Source: Nocardia sp. NBC_01329 (GTDB lineage Bacteria; Actinomycetota; Actinomycetes; Mycobacteriales; Mycobacteriaceae). Taken from it: a stretch of 64,000 nucleotides of DNA. The position numbers and the translations under genes are program-made. The notes beneath the pieces were generated by a model. The model was not told the DNA's origin. It searched no databases and was given only the letters and a program-made list of their open reading frames with translations. Position 1 is the first letter of the stretch; each line of letters begins with the position of its first letter. The stretch is from the NCBI RefSeq assembly GCF_035956715.1, contig NZ_CP108381.1:1302001-1366000 (forward strand), given 5' to 3'. Of the stretch, positions 48,971 to 59,285 are shown in pieces.

Positions 48971-49467
48971 TGGAACGAACACTGTGGGTTGTCGGCTGCG
49001 TTCTGCTCTGGGCGCTGTTCGTCTACCTGATGTACCGGGGCTGGCGCAATCGCGGGACCCGGCAAGCCGAACGCATCGGCGAACTGCCGCCGGTGCCGGA
49101 TGAGACCGGGGCACAGGTCCTGGAACCGACCAGCGGCCTCTACCTCGGCAGCACGATCGCCCCGAGCTGGCAGGACCGGATCGCGGTCGGGGATCTGGGT
49201 TTCCGCGCCACCGCGGAGCTCACCCGCTTCGAACACGGGATCCTGCTGGAACGACAGGGCGCGTCCGCGATCTGGATACCGGAGGAGTCCATCTCCGTGA
49301 TCCGGACCGAACGCGGGCACGCGGGCAAGGTGATGAGCGAGGGCGGCGTGCTGGTGATCCGCTGGACGCTGCCGACCGGGACCGAGATCGACACCGGGTT
49401 CCGCGGCGACGACAAAACGGTGTATCCGGCCTGGGCTCGGGCAACGACGGGAGACGACGAGAAATGA
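48970..49467 (+). CDS. Membrane-anchored PH-like protein between pyrC and carA
   Basis: The 165-residue protein has one N-terminal transmembrane segment (about residues 5-22, [19 protein letters not shown]) and a strand-rich cytoplasmic domain ([42 protein letters not shown]). It sits exactly where Rv1382 lies in M. tuberculosis (pyrC-Rv1382-carA) and has the same layout, now often called a bacterial PH-like domain. Its role in pyrimidine synthesis is unknown. The ATG overlaps the pyrC stop by one base, and its stop overlaps the carA ATG, so it is a full operon member. Confidence 0.8.
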   Translation: MERTLWVVGCVLLWALFVYLMYRGWRNRGTRQAERIGELPPVPDETGAQVLEPTSGLYLGSTIAPSWQDRIAVGDLGFRATAELTRFEHGILLERQGASAIWIPEESISVIRTERGHAGKVMSEGGVLVIRWTLPTGTEIDTGFRGDDKTVYPAWARATTGDDEK

Positions 49468-50582
49468 CGACGACAACGGCCGCAGCCCTGGTTCTGGAAG
49501 ACGGACGGGTTTTCCGCGGTGCCGCCTACGGCGCGGTGGGCCAGACCCTCGGCGAAGCGGTGTTCTGCACCGCCATGACCGGGTATCAGGAAACTCTCAC
49601 CGATCCGAGCTATCACCGGCAGATCGTGGTGGCCACAGCCCCGCAGATCGGTAATACCGGCTGGAACGACGAGGACGACGAATCGCAGCGGATCTGGGTC
49701 GCCGGGTACGCGGTCCGCGATCCCGCGCGCCGCGCCTCGAACTGGCGGGCCACCGGCACCCTGCCGGGCCGGTTGGAACAGCAGAACATCGTCGGGATCG
49801 CCGGGATCGACACCCGCGCGGTGGTCCGGCATCTGCGCAGCCGCGGTTCGATGAAGGCCGGGATCTTCTCCGGCGCGGCACTCGCGGAAACCGAGGAGCT
49901 GGTCGGGCGGGTGACCGGTCAGCAGTCCATGCTGGGCGCCGATCTCGCCGGCGAGGTGAGTACCGAGCAGGTGTACACGATCGACCCCGCGGGCACTCCG
50001 CGATTCACGGTGGTCGCGGTCGATCTCGGTATCAAATCCAACACCCCGCGAATGTTTGCCGAGCGCGGTATGCGAGTGCACGTGGTGCCGTCGTCGGCGA
50101 GCCTGGACCAGATCCTGGAACTGAAACCCGACGGCGCGTTCCTGTCCAACGGCCCGGGCGACCCGGCCACCGCCGACGGTGCCGTCGCGCTGACCCAGGG
50201 TCTGCTGGACAAGGGACTGCCGCTCTTCGGTATCTGCTTCGGCAACCAGATCCTGGGCCGGGCGCTGGGCCGCGGTACCTACAAGATGAAATTCGGGCAC
50301 CGGGGCATCAATATCCCGGTGATCGAACACGAAACCGGCCGCATCTCCATCACCGCGCAGAACCACGGGTTCGCGCTGGAAGGGGAGAAGGGCGAGCAGT
50401 TCGACACCCCGTTCGGCAAAGCCGAAGTCAGCCATGTCTGCGCCAACGACGGCGTCGTGGAGGGGGTGCGCCTGATCGACGGCCGCGCCTTCTCCGTGCA
50501 ATACCACCCGGAAGCGGCCGCCGGTCCCCATGACGCCGCGTACTTGTTCGACCGGTTCGCCGGTCTGATGAAGGGAGCCTGA
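49464..50582 (+). CDS. carA: Carbamoyl-phosphate synthase small (glutaminase) subunit
   Basis: The 372-residue subunit hydrolyses glutamine to feed ammonia to CarB. The N-terminal CPSase_sm domain ([19 protein letters not shown]) is followed by a class I amidotransferase domain with nucleophile Cys in [16 protein letters not shown] and His/Glu in [14 protein letters not shown]. It is complete and of normal length. The ATG overlaps the preceding stop (ATGA), and the carB ATG overlaps its TGA. The enzyme serves both arginine and pyrimidine pathways; its place in the pyr operon ties it to PyrR control. Confidence 0.97.
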   Translation: MTTTTAAALVLEDGRVFRGAAYGAVGQTLGEAVFCTAMTGYQETLTDPSYHRQIVVATAPQIGNTGWNDEDDESQRIWVAGYAVRDPARRASNWRATGTLPGRLEQQNIVGIAGIDTRAVVRHLRSRGSMKAGIFSGAALAETEELVGRVTGQQSMLGADLAGEVSTEQVYTIDPAGTPRFTVVAVDLGIKSNTPRMFAERGMRVHVVPSSASLDQILELKPDGAFLSNGPGDPATADGAVALTQGLLDKGLPLFGICFGNQILGRALGRGTYKMKFGHRGINIPVIEHETGRISITAQNHGFALEGEKGEQFDTPFGKAEVSHVCANDGVVEGVRLIDGRAFSVQYHPEAAAGPHDAAYLFDRFAGLMKGA

Positions 50583-53500
50583 TGCCACGCCGCACCGACC
50601 TCGAACATATCCTGGTCATCGGTTCGGGCCCGATCGTCATCGGTCAGGCGTGCGAGTTCGACTACTCGGGCACTCAAGCCTGCCGGGTGCTGCGGTCGGA
50701 GGGCCTGCGGGTCTCGCTGGTCAACTCCAACCCGGCGACCATCATGACCGATCCGGAGTTCGCCGATTCCACCTATGTGGAGCCGATCACCCCGGAATTC
50801 GTCGAAAAGGTCATCGAGAGGGAACGACCCGACGCGCTGCTGGCCACCCTGGGTGGGCAGACCGCGCTCAACACCGCTGTCGCCCTGCACGAGCGCGGAG
50901 TGCTGGAGAAGTACGGGGTCGAGCTGATCGGCGCCGATTTCGAGGCGATCCAGCGCGGCGAGGACAGGCAGAAGTTCAAGGACATCGTGGCGAGCGTCGG
51001 CGGCGAGAGCGCCCGCTCCCGGGTCTGCTACACCATGGACGAAGTCCGCGATACCGTGAACGAACTGGGCTTCCCGGTCGTGGTGCGGCCTTCGTTCACC
51101 ATGGGTGGGCTCGGATCCGGGATGGCCTACGACGATACGGATCTGGACCGGATCGCCGGCGGCGGCCTGGCCGCCTCGCCCACCGCGAACGTGCTGATCG
51201 AGGAGTCCATTCTCGGCTGGAAGGAATACGAACTCGAGCTGATGCGCGACGGCCGCGACAATGTCGTGATCGTCTGTTCGATCGAGAACGTGGACCCGAT
51301 GGGCGTGCACACCGGCGATTCCATGACCGTCGCGCCCGCGCTCACCCTCACCGACCGCGAATACCAGAAGATGCGCGATCTCGGTATCGCGATCCTGCGC
51401 GAGGTCGGCGTAGACACCGGCGGCTGCAATATCCAGTTCGCGGTGGACCCCACCGACGGCCGGCTCGTCGTCATCGAGATGAATCCCCGTGTCTCGCGGT
51501 CCTCTGCGCTGGCATCGAAGGCCACCGGGTTCCCGATCGCCAAGATCGCGGCCAAACTGGCCATCGGTTACACCCTCGACGAGATCGTCAACGACATCAC
51601 CAAGGAAACACCGGCCTGTTTCGAACCCACCCTCGACTATGTCGTGGTGAAGGCCCCGCGGTTCGCGTTCGAGAAGTTCCCGGGCGCCGATCCCACCCTG
51701 ACCACCACCATGAAATCGGTGGGCGAGGCCATGTCGCTGGGCCGTAATTTCGCCGAGGCCCTCGGCAAGGTGCTGCGGTCGCTGGAAACCAAGGCCGCCG
51801 GTTTCTGGACCGCCGTGGACGGGAAGTGGGCCCCGGCCTCTGCCGACCGGGCCGATATCGACGCCGCGATCGCGGAGATCCTCGAAGATCTGCGGACCCC
51901 CACCGAGGGGCGTATCTACCAGGTGGAACGGGCCCTGCGGTTCGGGGCGAGTATCGAAGACGTCGCCGCCGCGTCCGGGATCGATCCGTGGTTCGTCGCC
52001 GAAGTCGCCGGACTGGTCGAATTGCGGGCCGAACTACTGGAAACCCCCGTCCTGGACGAAGTGCTGCTACGCCGGGCGAAGTACCACGGGCTGTCGGATC
52101 GTCAGATCGCCGCGCTACGGCCGGAACTGGCCGGGGAGAGCGGCGTACGGTCGCTGCGACACCGTCTCGGGGTGCGGCCGGTGTTCAAAACCGTCGATAC
52201 CTGTGCCGCCGAATTCGAGGCCAAGACCCCGTACCACTATTCGGCCTACGAACTCGATCCCGCGGCCGAATCCGAGGTCGCCCCGCAACCCGATCGCGAC
52301 AAGGTGATCATTCTGGGTTCGGGCCCCAACCGCATCGGCCAGGGCATCGAATTCGACTACTCGTGTGTGCACGCCGCGCAGACACTGTCGGCCGCCGGCT
52401 ACGAGACGGTCATGGTGAACTGCAATCCGGAAACGGTATCCACCGACTACGACACCGCCGACCGCCTCTACTTCGAACCCCTCACCTTCGAAGACGTGCT
52501 CGAGGTCTACCACGCCGAATCCGAATCCGGCACGGTCGCCGGGGTGATCGTGCAGTTGGGCGGCCAGACTCCGCTCGGGCTCGCGGAGCGACTCACCGCT
52601 GCCGGGGTCCCGGTGGTCGGCACCAGTGCCGCCGCCATCGACCTCGCCGAGGACCGCGGCGAATTCGGTGACGTCCTGGTCGCCGCCGGGTTGCCCGCAC
52701 CCAAGTACGGCACCGCCACCACCTTCGAACAAGCCCGCAAGATCGCGGCCGAGATCGGTTACCCGGTGCTGGTGCGCCCGTCCTACGTGCTGGGTGGACG
52801 CGGCATGGAGATCGTCTACGACGAACAGTCCCTCGAGGGTTACATCTCCCGCGCCACCGAACTCAGCCCCGAACACCCGGTGCTGGTGGACCGGTTCCTG
52901 GAAGACGCCATCGAAATCGATGTCGACGCGCTCTGCGACGGTGACGAGGTATTCCTCGGCGGTGTCATGGAACATATCGAGGAAGCCGGTATCCACTCCG
53001 GCGACTCGGCGTGCGCGCTGCCGCCGATCACCCTGGGCCGCAGCGATATCGAGGCGGTGCGCCGCTCCACCATCGCACTGGCCAAGGGGATCGGTGTCAA
53101 GGGTCTGCTGAATGTGCAGTACGCGCTCAAAGACGATGTCCTCTACGTCCTCGAGGCCAACCCGCGCGCCAGCCGCACCGTGCCGTTCGTTTCCAAGGCC
53201 ACCGCCGTACCCCTGGCCAAGGCAGCCGCCCGGATCATGCTCGGGACCACCATCGCCGAACTGCGCAAGGAGGGCATGCTGCCCGAGGGCGACGGCGGGC
53301 ACGTCCCGCTGGACGCGCCGGTGGCGGTCAAGGAAGCGGTACTGCCCTTCCACCGCTTCCGCAGCGCCGACGGCAGCCAGGTGGATTCGCTGCTCTCGCC
53401 GGAGATGAAATCCACCGGTGAGGTCATGGGAATCGACGCCGACTTCGGCACCGCGTTCGCCAAGAGCCAGTCCGCGGCCTATGGTTCGCTACCCACCGAG

Positions 53501-53938
53501 GGCACCGTCTTCGTCTCCATCGCCAACCGCGACAAACGCGCCATGGTGTTCCCGGTGAAACGCCTGCACGACCTCGGGTTCCGCATCCTGGCCACCGCCG
53601 GCACCGCGGAAATGCTGCGCCGCAACGGAATCCCCTGCGAACAGGTGCGCAAACATTCCGACCCGGTCTCCTCGTCCGGCGGCAACACACCCCCGCAGCC
53701 GTCCATCGTGGACCAGATCCGCGACGGCGAAGTCGATATGGTCTTCAACACGCCCTACGGCAACTCGGGTCCCCGCGTAGACGGCTACGAGATCCGCAGC
53801 GCGGCGGTCGGGGTGAACATTCCCTGCATCACCACGGTCCAGGGCGCTGCGGCGGCCGTCCAGGGCATCGAGGCCAGTATCAACGGCGGTCTCGGCGTGC
53901 GGTCCCTGCAGGAGCTGCATTCGGCGCTGCGCGGCTGA
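50582..53938 (+). CDS. carB: Carbamoyl-phosphate synthase large subunit
   Basis: The 1118-residue subunit makes carbamoyl phosphate from bicarbonate, ammonia and two ATP. Two homologous ATP-grasp halves are visible: first half with [18 protein letters not shown] and [14 protein letters not shown], second half with [18 protein letters not shown] and [13 protein letters not shown]. An oligomerisation domain lies between them (about 400-550), and a C-terminal MGS-like allosteric domain lies at about 960-1100 ([25 protein letters not shown]). The ATG overlaps the carA stop by one base. No truncation is seen. pyrF follows after 11 bases. Confidence 0.97.
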   Translation: MPRRTDLEHILVIGSGPIVIGQACEFDYSGTQACRVLRSEGLRVSLVNSNPATIMTDPEFADSTYVEPITPEFVEKVIERERPDALLATLGGQTALNTAVALHERGVLEKYGVELIGADFEAIQRGEDRQKFKDIVASVGGESARSRVCYTMDEVRDTVNELGFPVVVRPSFTMGGLGSGMAYDDTDLDRIAGGGLAASPTANVLIEESILGWKEYELELMRDGRDNVVIVCSIENVDPMGVHTGDSMTVAPALTLTDREYQKMRDLGIAILREVGVDTGGCNIQFAVDPTDGRLVVIEMNPRVSRSSALASKATGFPIAKIAAKLAIGYTLDEIVNDITKETPACFEPTLDYVVVKAPRFAFEKFPGADPTLTTTMKSVGEAMSLGRNFAEALGKVLRSLETKAAGFWTAVDGKWAPASADRADIDAAIAEILEDLRTPTEGRIYQVERALRFGASIEDVAAASGIDPWFVAEVAGLVELRAELLETPVLDEVLLRRAKYHGLSDRQIAALRPELAGESGVRSLRHRLGVRPVFKTVDTCAAEFEAKTPYHYSAYELDPAAESEVAPQPDRDKVIILGSGPNRIGQGIEFDYSCVHAAQTLSAAGYETVMVNCNPETVSTDYDTADRLYFEPLTFEDVLEVYHAESESGTVAGVIVQLGGQTPLGLAERLTAAGVPVVGTSAAAIDLAEDRGEFGDVLVAAGLPAPKYGTATTFEQARKIAAEIGYPVLVRPSYVLGGRGMEIVYDEQSLEGYISRATELSPEHPVLVDRFLEDAIEIDVDALCDGDEVFLGGVMEHIEEAGIHSGDSACALPPITLGRSDIEAVRRSTIALAKGIGVKGLLNVQYALKDDVLYVLEANPRASRTVPFVSKATAVPLAKAAARIMLGTTIAELRKEGMLPEGDGGHVPLDAPVAVKEAVLPFHRFRSADGSQVDSLLSPEMKSTGEVMGIDADFGTAFAKSQSAAYGSLPTEGTVFVSIANRDKRAMVFPVKRLHDLGFRILATAGTAEMLRRNGIPCEQVRKHSDPVSSSGGNTPPQPSIVDQIRDGEVDMVFNTPYGNSGPRVDGYEIRSAAVGVNIPCITTVQGAAAAVQGIEASINGGLGVRSLQELHSALRG

Positions 53939-53949
53939 GGGCACCGGAG

Positions 53950-54786
53950 ATGACGAGGACACCGGAGATGGCGACCTTCGGCGAGCGGCTCGCCGCAGCC
54001 ACGAGCACCCACGGGCCGATCTGCGTCGGGATCGACCCACACCCAGCCCTGCTCGACGCCTGGAGCCTGTCCGACGATGCCGACGGGCTCGAGGCGTTCG
54101 CCGAAATATGCGTCGAAGCCTTCGACGGCACGGTGGCCGTGGTCAAACCTCAGGTCGCCTTCTTCGAGGCCCACGGGTCGGCGGGGATCGGGGTGCTCGA
54201 ACGCACCATCGAGGTGCTGCGCGCCTCCGGCACGCTGGTCCTCGCCGACGCCAAACGCGGCGATATCGGCTCCACCATGGACGCCTACGCCCGCACCTGG
54301 CTCGCCGACGGCCCGCTGGCCGCGGACGCGGTCACCGTCTCGCCCTACCTGGGCTTCGGTGCCCTCCGCCCCGCCCTCGAACTGGCCCACGCCAACCACC
54401 GCGGTGTCTTCGTCCTGGCCGCCACCTCCAACCCGGAAGCCGCCCAGATCCAGCAGGCGACGGTCGGCGGGCGCAGCATCGCGCAGAGCGTGGTCGACGA
54501 CGCAGCCCAACTCAACCCCGCCGGACAACCGGGTTCGGTGGGCGTGGTGGTCGGTGCCACCCTCACCGAGACCCCGGACCTCACCATGCTCAACGGCCCG
54601 ATCCTGCTGCCGGGAGTCGGGGCGCAAGGCGGTACCGGGGACAAGGTCCGCACACTGCTTCCGGAACCGCTGTGGCGGGCAGCGCTACCGAATGTCTCCC
54701 GGGACGTGCTCCGGGCCGGCCCCTCGGTCACGGCTCTGCGCAGCCGGTTGGCGGAGTTCCAGGAGGAGTTCGCTTTTCTGCGCTGA
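53950..54786 (+). CDS. pyrF: Orotidine 5'-phosphate decarboxylase
   Basis: The 278-residue enzyme of the mycobacterial/type 2 subgroup completes UMP synthesis. It shows [17 protein letters not shown] sequence ([15 protein letters not shown]), [13 protein letters not shown], the catalytic [17 protein letters not shown], and the phosphate-binding [11 protein letters not shown]. Two in-frame starts exist, ATG 53950 and ATG 53968; each is preceded by the same CACCGGAG, so the small duplication gives two ribosome binding sites, and the shorter form fits homologues (MATFGERL). It is the last gene of the pyr operon and is followed by a 1.7 kb gene-poor island. Confidence 0.95.
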   Translation: MTRTPEMATFGERLAAATSTHGPICVGIDPHPALLDAWSLSDDADGLEAFAEICVEAFDGTVAVVKPQVAFFEAHGSAGIGVLERTIEVLRASGTLVLADAKRGDIGSTMDAYARTWLADGPLAADAVTVSPYLGFGALRPALELAHANHRGVFVLAATSNPEAAQIQQATVGGRSIAQSVVDDAAQLNPAGQPGSVGVVVGATLTETPDLTMLNGPILLPGVGAQGGTGDKVRTLLPEPLWRAALPNVSRDVLRAGPSVTALRSRLAEFQEEFAFLR

Positions 54787-55107
54787 TCGCACCGGATCGG
54801 GAAGGCTACGAAGGTAACTCGGCCCACATGATTGCTGAAGTCGCTCGAGCAGGTCTTGGCTGTGTTCCTCGAGAACGAGCCGGCCTGCGTTCGCAGACAT
54901 CGGGGCTCGTACGTGTGAGAGGGCCGGGGGCCGGTCCGCTCGCTGACAAAAGGGTGGGCCTGCTCATGGAGGTCGGCCGGGTTTGCGTGCGAATGTGAGA
55001 GAAGTGAGTGCTGGTGAGAGTGAGGGGTGGGGCGCCCCCTGATCGTGAGGCGGCGGGAGGCTCCCGACGGTGCGAGCGCGGCGCAACCCTGACGGCGAGG
55101 GGTGGGG

Positions 55108-55226
55108 GCCCTCACCGCAACCACCGACCTCATCGGTGAGATCCCCTACGTCGAGCTCACCGTCGAGGCTGCCTCGGGTCCGCGCCGGAGTCGGTAAACA
55201 GACCATCTACGTGGCCGTCCAAGCCT
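55108..55226 (+). pseudogene. Decayed TetR-family HTH fragment
   Basis: From 55111 one frame reads LTATTDLIGEIPYVELTVEA. A second frame then continues RAGVGKQTIY, and a third frame WPSK (TGGCCGTCCAAG at 55212-55223). Joined, this gives the classical TetR DNA-binding region (L..I....Y..LTVEAIA.RAGVGKQTIYRRWPSK). At least two frameshifts and loss of the rest of the gene show it is a relic. Confidence 0.6.
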
Positions 55227-55371
55227 GGTTGTGGGGTGAGTGGGGTCGCCGGTGCGGGCCGAGTGTGGTTTTGTCGGTGAGGGGTGGGGTGCGAGCCTGC
55301 TGGGGCGTGGGCGTGTCGGGTGGTTTGTGAGCCTGCCGACAAGCGGGAGAATGTGGGCTTGTTCGTGAAGG

Positions 55372-55923
55372 TGCTGTGTTTTTGGCGCCGCCTGCGGCGG
55401 CGCGGGGGTTGAGGCCCTGAGGTCTCGCCGTTCAGGCCTCGAGGCTCGCGCCTGCGGCGCATGCGCTTCGAGGCCTGAACGGCGAGACGGCCTCAACTCT
55501 TCGGGGTGTCTCGTAGAACTCGACTCATGGGGTTGCGTCGGCGTTCGAGGTCTTTCTCGGTATGCGGAGAGTTCGTCTGTGCAGACCCGGCGTGAGGACT
55601 GGGATGTGGTCGGATCGATGCGGGTGTTGTTGTCCGTCGGCGACTTCGTGCATCTTGCGTGGGTCACTGGTGATTTCCATCCGGGATCGCCGCAACATGC
55701 TGAACCGGGGCCCTCACGTCACTGCTCGCGTCAGCGGCCCCAGCCGCTTATCGACCACGCACGGTTCACAACCGTTGCGCCGGGACCCTCGGTTCCCGTA
55801 TGCCAGGTGGACTTCGCAAGCATCCGTCGCGTCTACGAACAGGCCCGCCCCTCGGCGCCGAGTTCTACGAGGCGCACAAAGGTCGAAGCCCGGCCCGCTG
55901 CAGGCGGCGCCGAAAACACAGCA
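55372..55923. repeat. 552-bp segment bounded by 26-bp inverted repeats
   Basis: The left end 55372-55397 begins TGCTGTGTTTTTGGCGCCGC. The right end 55898-55923 is its inverted copy with 24 of 26 bases identical. The enclosed DNA has no transposase-like frame. It could be a non-autonomous mobile element, or two oppositely oriented copies of a dispersed repeat. No clear target-site duplication was found at the ends. Confidence 0.65.
55408..55497. repeat. Large near-perfect palindrome
   Basis: Arm 55408-55445 pairs with 55465-55497 around a 19-base loop. 32 of 33 aligned bases match, with a five-base insertion (CTGAG) in the left arm. Such a stem would be very stable in RNA or single-stranded DNA. 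It follows the left inverted-repeat end directly. Confidence 0.8.
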
Positions 55924-56472
55924 AGTCCACCTCTCGCGCCGGCGGGTGCCACCGCACGCTTCGGCGAGTGAGCTCGCTTCCCGCCTGGCTGGTCTCGAAT
56001 CAACCTCCCTCGGACTCTCGTACCTCCGACGCCTGGCCCCTGTACGCTGTAAATATCCGGACGATACGGGCGCTTTCGAAGCGTTCTTCCGGCCCTCGGC
56101 GAACCCGGATCCGGCCCGCATCATCCTTCTGGAGCCGGCCGGCAGGCACTCGAGCGAAAATTTCCCAGAAAATTCCTGGTAGGGCGGCTGGGAGGTAGCC
56201 AGCGGGTCGGAAGGGAGTGTGGTTATCACGCCGCAACTCCGATCTGTGCTCGAAAACCTGCTGATGACAGGCTATTTCGTGATCGGCGGGGTGGGACCTG
56301 CGGTTACGGCAAGCAGGGATGCGGGCAGGTGCGAACAGGGGTGGTAGGGGGTCCGATTCATGCCCTGACCTGGGGGGTGGGTTCGCAATCCGGGGGCTTC
56401 GTGGGTACGGTCGCTGAGACTGCCGGGTAGTTCGGTAGTTGAGTATGAAATGAATGATGAGACGGAGGAACC

Positions 56473-56793
56473 GTGGCCCTTCCCCAGCTGACTGATGAGC
56501 AGCGCGCTGCTGCTCTGGAGAAGGCGGCTGCCGCTCGCCGTGAGCGGGCAGAGCTCAAGGATCGCCTGAAGCGTGGCGGCACCGATCTGAAAGAGGTCCT
56601 CGGCCAGGCCGAGACCAATGAGATCATCGGCAAGATGAAGGTGCGCGCACTGCTGGAAGCCCTGCCCAAGGTCGGCAAGGTAAAGGCCGAGGAGATCATG
56701 AACGAGCTCGAGATCGCGCCGACCCGACGGCTGCGTGGTCTCGGTGACCGGCAGCGCAAAGCGCTGCTCGCCAAATTCGATCTCGGCGCCTGA
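56473..56793 (+). CDS. mihF: Mycobacterial-type integration host factor
   Basis: The 106-residue nucleoid protein starts at a GTG after GGAGGAA. It has a basic N-terminal helix ([25 protein letters not shown], in two parts), then [19 protein letters not shown], a helix-two-turn-helix motif, and [15 protein letters not shown], the second DNA-contacting part. This is mIHF (Rv1388 in M. tuberculosis), an essential DNA-bending protein of actinobacteria unrelated to proteobacterial IHF. It lies eight bases before gmk, a conserved pair. Confidence 0.95.
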   Translation: MALPQLTDEQRAAALEKAAAARRERAELKDRLKRGGTDLKEVLGQAETNEIIGKMKVRALLEALPKVGKVKAEEIMNELEIAPTRRLRGLGDRQRKALLAKFDLGA

Positions 56794-56801
56794 CAACCTC
56801 G

Positions 56802-57386
56802 GTGGTCGAGAACATGACGAAGGGTCGGCTGGTTGTACTGGTCGGCCCCTCGGCCGTGGGCAAGTCCACCGTGGTGCGATGCGTCCGCGAACGGCTGCCG
56901 GAACTGGTTTTCAGCGTCTCGGCGACGACACGGGACCCGCGTCCCGGTGAAGTCGACGGGCGCGACTACCGGTTCGTCGGCCGGGCCGAGTTCGACACGA
57001 TGATCGAAGCCGGTGATCTGCTCGAATGGGCGGATATCCACGGCGGGCTACAGCGGTCGGGTACTCCGGCCGCGCCGGTGCGCGCCGCATTGTCGGAGGG
57101 CCTGCCGGTACTCATCGAGGTCGACCTCGAAGGAGCACGCTCGATCCGGCAGGCGATGCCGGAGGCCGTGCTGGTATTCCTCGCGCCGCCCAGCTGGGAG
57201 GAGCTGGTGGATCGGCTGCGCAGTCGCGGCACCGAATCGCCGGAGGTCATCGAACGCCGACTGGAGACCGCACGGGTGGAATTGGCCGCACGTGACGAGT
57301 TCGACACCGTGATCGTGAACGACACCGTGACCAGCGCCTGTACGCAGTTGGTATCGTTGTTCGTCAGCACGAATTCCAATTCGTAG
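56802..57386 (+). CDS. gmk: Guanylate kinase
   Basis: The 194-residue enzyme phosphorylates GMP to GDP. The P-loop is [12 protein letters not shown], and GMP-binding residues are in [19 protein letters not shown] and [26 protein letters not shown] and [16 protein letters not shown] form the lid. The GTG at 56802 gives a short head (VENMTKGR); an ATG four codons later (56814) is an alternative. It follows mihF by eight bases and precedes rpoZ by 59 bases. Confidence 0.95.
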   Translation: MVENMTKGRLVVLVGPSAVGKSTVVRCVRERLPELVFSVSATTRDPRPGEVDGRDYRFVGRAEFDTMIEAGDLLEWADIHGGLQRSGTPAAPVRAALSEGLPVLIEVDLEGARSIRQAMPEAVLVFLAPPSWEELVDRLRSRGTESPEVIERRLETARVELAARDEFDTVIVNDTVTSACTQLVSLFVSTNSNS

Positions 57387-57445
57387 CCCGCTGCGCGGCC
57401 GAGAGCCGTCGTGTAGCCGAGCCCAGACCCGCAGGAGCTTCCTCA

Positions 57446-57724
57446 GTGAGCAGTTCGGACACCGTTACGCCCGCCTACGACACCCCGATCGGCCTCACCA
57501 ACCCGCCGATCGACGAGTTGCTCGACCGCACCTCGTCCAAGTACAGCCTGGTGATCTACGCGGCCAAGCGCGCCCGTCAGATCAACGACTACTACAACCA
57601 GCTGGGTGACGGCATCCTCGAATACGTCGGCCCGCTGGTGGAGCCGCTGCCGCAGGAGAAGCCGCTGTCGGTGGCGATGCGCGAGATCCACAGCGATCTG
57701 CTCGAGCACACCGAAGGCGAATGA
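57446..57724 (+). CDS. rpoZ: RNA polymerase omega subunit
   Basis: The 92-residue subunit helps fold and hold the beta' subunit. Core residues [32 protein letters not shown] are seen across about 20-55, followed by the actinobacterial insertion [11 protein letters not shown] and the C-terminal [15 protein letters not shown]. It starts from GTG with an AGGAGCTT-type purine-rich site nearby. Order gmk-rpoZ-coaBC is conserved in actinobacteria. Confidence 0.95.
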   Translation: MSSSDTVTPAYDTPIGLTNPPIDELLDRTSSKYSLVIYAAKRARQINDYYNQLGDGILEYVGPLVEPLPQEKPLSVAMREIHSDLLEHTEGE

Positions 57725-57766
57725 CCCGCTAGCCGGGCGGCAGGCCGATAGGGCAGGAGGCGCGCT

Positions 57767-58987
57767 ATGGCGCGGGTAGTTGTCGGGGTGGGCGGCGGGA
57801 TCGCCGCGTACAAGGCATGCGCGCTGGTACGACGGTTCACCGAGACCGGCCATACCGTCCGGGTGATCCCCACCGACGCGGCATTGCAGTTCGTGGGTAA
57901 GGCGACCTTCGAGGCGCTGTCCGGCCATCCGGTGCACACCGGAGTCTTCTCCGATGTGCCGGAGGTACCGCATGTGCGACTGGGCCAGGAGGCGGAACTC
58001 CTCGTCGTCGCGCCCGCCACCGCGGATCTCATGGCGCGAGCGGCGCACGGCCGCGCCGACGATCTACTCACCGCGACCCTGCTCACGGCCCGATGTCCCG
58101 TGCTGTTCGCGCCCGCCATGCACACCGAGATGTGGGAGCACGCGGCGACCGTCGCCAATGTGGCGGCCCTGCGCGCGCACGGCGCCACCGTGATGGAACC
58201 CGCGTCCGGTCGGCTCACCGGCACCGATACCGGTCCGGGGCGGCTACCCGAACCCGAGGAGATCTTCGGGCTCGCGTCGCTGCTCCTCGAACGCACCGAC
58301 GCGGTACCGCGCGATCTGGTGGGCAAGCGGGTGGTGATCACCGCGGGTGGCACCAGGGAACCGCTGGATCCGGTCCGTTTCCTCGGTAACCGCAGTTCCG
58401 GTAAGCAGGGGTATGCGCTCGCCAGAGTCGCCGCCCAGCGCGGTGCCCAGGTCACGCTCATCGCCGGGAACACCATCGAGATGGCGCCGCCGGCGGCGGT
58501 CGAGCTGGTCCACATCACCACCGCCGAGCAGCTGAAAACCGCCGTCGACAAGCACGCGGTCGGCGCGGACGCGGTGATCATGGCCGCTGCGGTCGCCGAT
58601 TTCCGGCCCGCCTCGGTGGCTGCCGACAAGATCAAGAAGGGCAAGGACGAGCCCGCCACCATCGCCCTGGCCAAGAACGAGGACATCCTCGCCGGCCTGG
58701 TCCAGGAGCGTCGGGAGGGCAGGCTGCCCGGAACGGCCATCGTCGGATTCGCCGCCGAAACCGGCGACGCGGACGGCGATGTGATCACCCACGCGCGGGC
58801 CAAACTGGCCCGTAAGGGCTGTGATCTGCTGGTGGTGAACGCGGTGGGCGACGGTAAGGCGTTCGAGGTCGACACCAACGACGGCTGGCTGCTGCGCGCG
58901 GACGGTAGTGAGCAGGCGCTCGATCACGGATCGAAGGCGCTGCTGGCCAGTCGTGTCCTGGACGCGCTGGGCCCCCTGCTGAGTTGA
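57767..58987 (+). CDS. coaBC: Bifunctional phosphopantothenoylcysteine decarboxylase/synthetase
   Basis: The 406-residue enzyme carries out two coenzyme A steps. The N-terminal flavoprotein CoaC domain (1-185) shows GGGIAAYKACALVRRF, the catalytic His in VPHVRLGQEAELLVVAPATADL and PAMHTEMWEHAA. The C-terminal CoaB domain (about 190-406) shows ITAGGTREPLDPVRFLGN, SSGKQGYALA, MAAAVADFRP and the Lys-rich KIKKGKDEPATIALAKNEDIL in two parts. ATG start with GCAGGAGG upstream. The enzyme is complete. The 298-base region after it carries the metK leader. Confidence 0.95.
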   Translation: MARVVVGVGGGIAAYKACALVRRFTETGHTVRVIPTDAALQFVGKATFEALSGHPVHTGVFSDVPEVPHVRLGQEAELLVVAPATADLMARAAHGRADDLLTATLLTARCPVLFAPAMHTEMWEHAATVANVAALRAHGATVMEPASGRLTGTDTGPGRLPEPEEIFGLASLLLERTDAVPRDLVGKRVVITAGGTREPLDPVRFLGNRSSGKQGYALARVAAQRGAQVTLIAGNTIEMAPPAAVELVHITTAEQLKTAVDKHAVGADAVIMAAAVADFRPASVAADKIKKGKDEPATIALAKNEDILAGLVQERREGRLPGTAIVGFAAETGDADGDVITHARAKLARKGCDLLVVNAVGDGKAFEVDTNDGWLLRADGSEQALDHGSKALLASRVLDALGPLLS

Positions 58988-59055
58988 AAACCGGCGGGGC
59001 TCGCGCCGCCGCACTGCGCCGGTAGTCCTGGACTGGCGGTCGGATGGATTCCACA

Positions 59056-59185
59056 TCGAGCGGTCCCGCGTACCGCTCGAACGCGATACGATCCAGCCGC
59101 TTCGGGGTCGGCGGGCCGCTGCGCGGGTACGACCGGGCACTACTCGATCGGAAACCCATACGGGTTGGTGTCCGAAACCCCGATC
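59056..59185 (+). promoter_or_regulatory. Structured leader region of metK
   Basis: The 298 bases before metK hold a 9-bp stem (59056-59064 with 59072-59080, loop of seven) that may end the coaBC transcript. They also hold a nested structure in which GATCGG (59146-59151) can pair with CCGATC (59180-59185), around an inner AACCC-ATAC-GGGTT hairpin (59153-59166). No known riboswitch consensus could be confirmed by eye. Confidence 0.35.
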
Positions 59186-59285
59186 AGGCCGCCCGTTCCA
59201 ATAGTCTGAGAGTTCAGGGTCGCGACCGCAGCCGTACGCTACGGTCCCTCCCGGACACGAGTAACCGTTGAGGAAGAAGGAAACT

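Larger units (their letters stand above)
54787..56472. other. Gene-poor island between pyrF and mihF
   Basis: These 1.69 kb have no convincing gene. Open frames are Pro/Arg/Ser-rich and lack family features. The first part (54.8-55.3 kb) contains G-rich words such as GAGGGGTGGGG at several places and a decayed TetR segment. The middle (55.37-55.92 kb) is bounded by 26-base inverted repeats and includes a large palindrome. The last part (55.93-56.47 kb) should contain the mihF promoter; TATGAA-type sequence is seen about 25 bases before the mihF start. Orotate phosphoribosyltransferase and dihydroorotate dehydrogenase genes are not here. Confidence 0.7.

Noticed and set aside
55978..56020. tRNA-like TCGAATC word
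   Set aside because: No matching acceptor, D or anticodon arm could be folded around it.
55562..56182. Possible 206-residue gene in the island between pyrF and mihF
   Set aside because: The product is Arg/Ser/Pro-rich, crosses the inverted repeat and has no family features; the repeated DNA explains the open frame.
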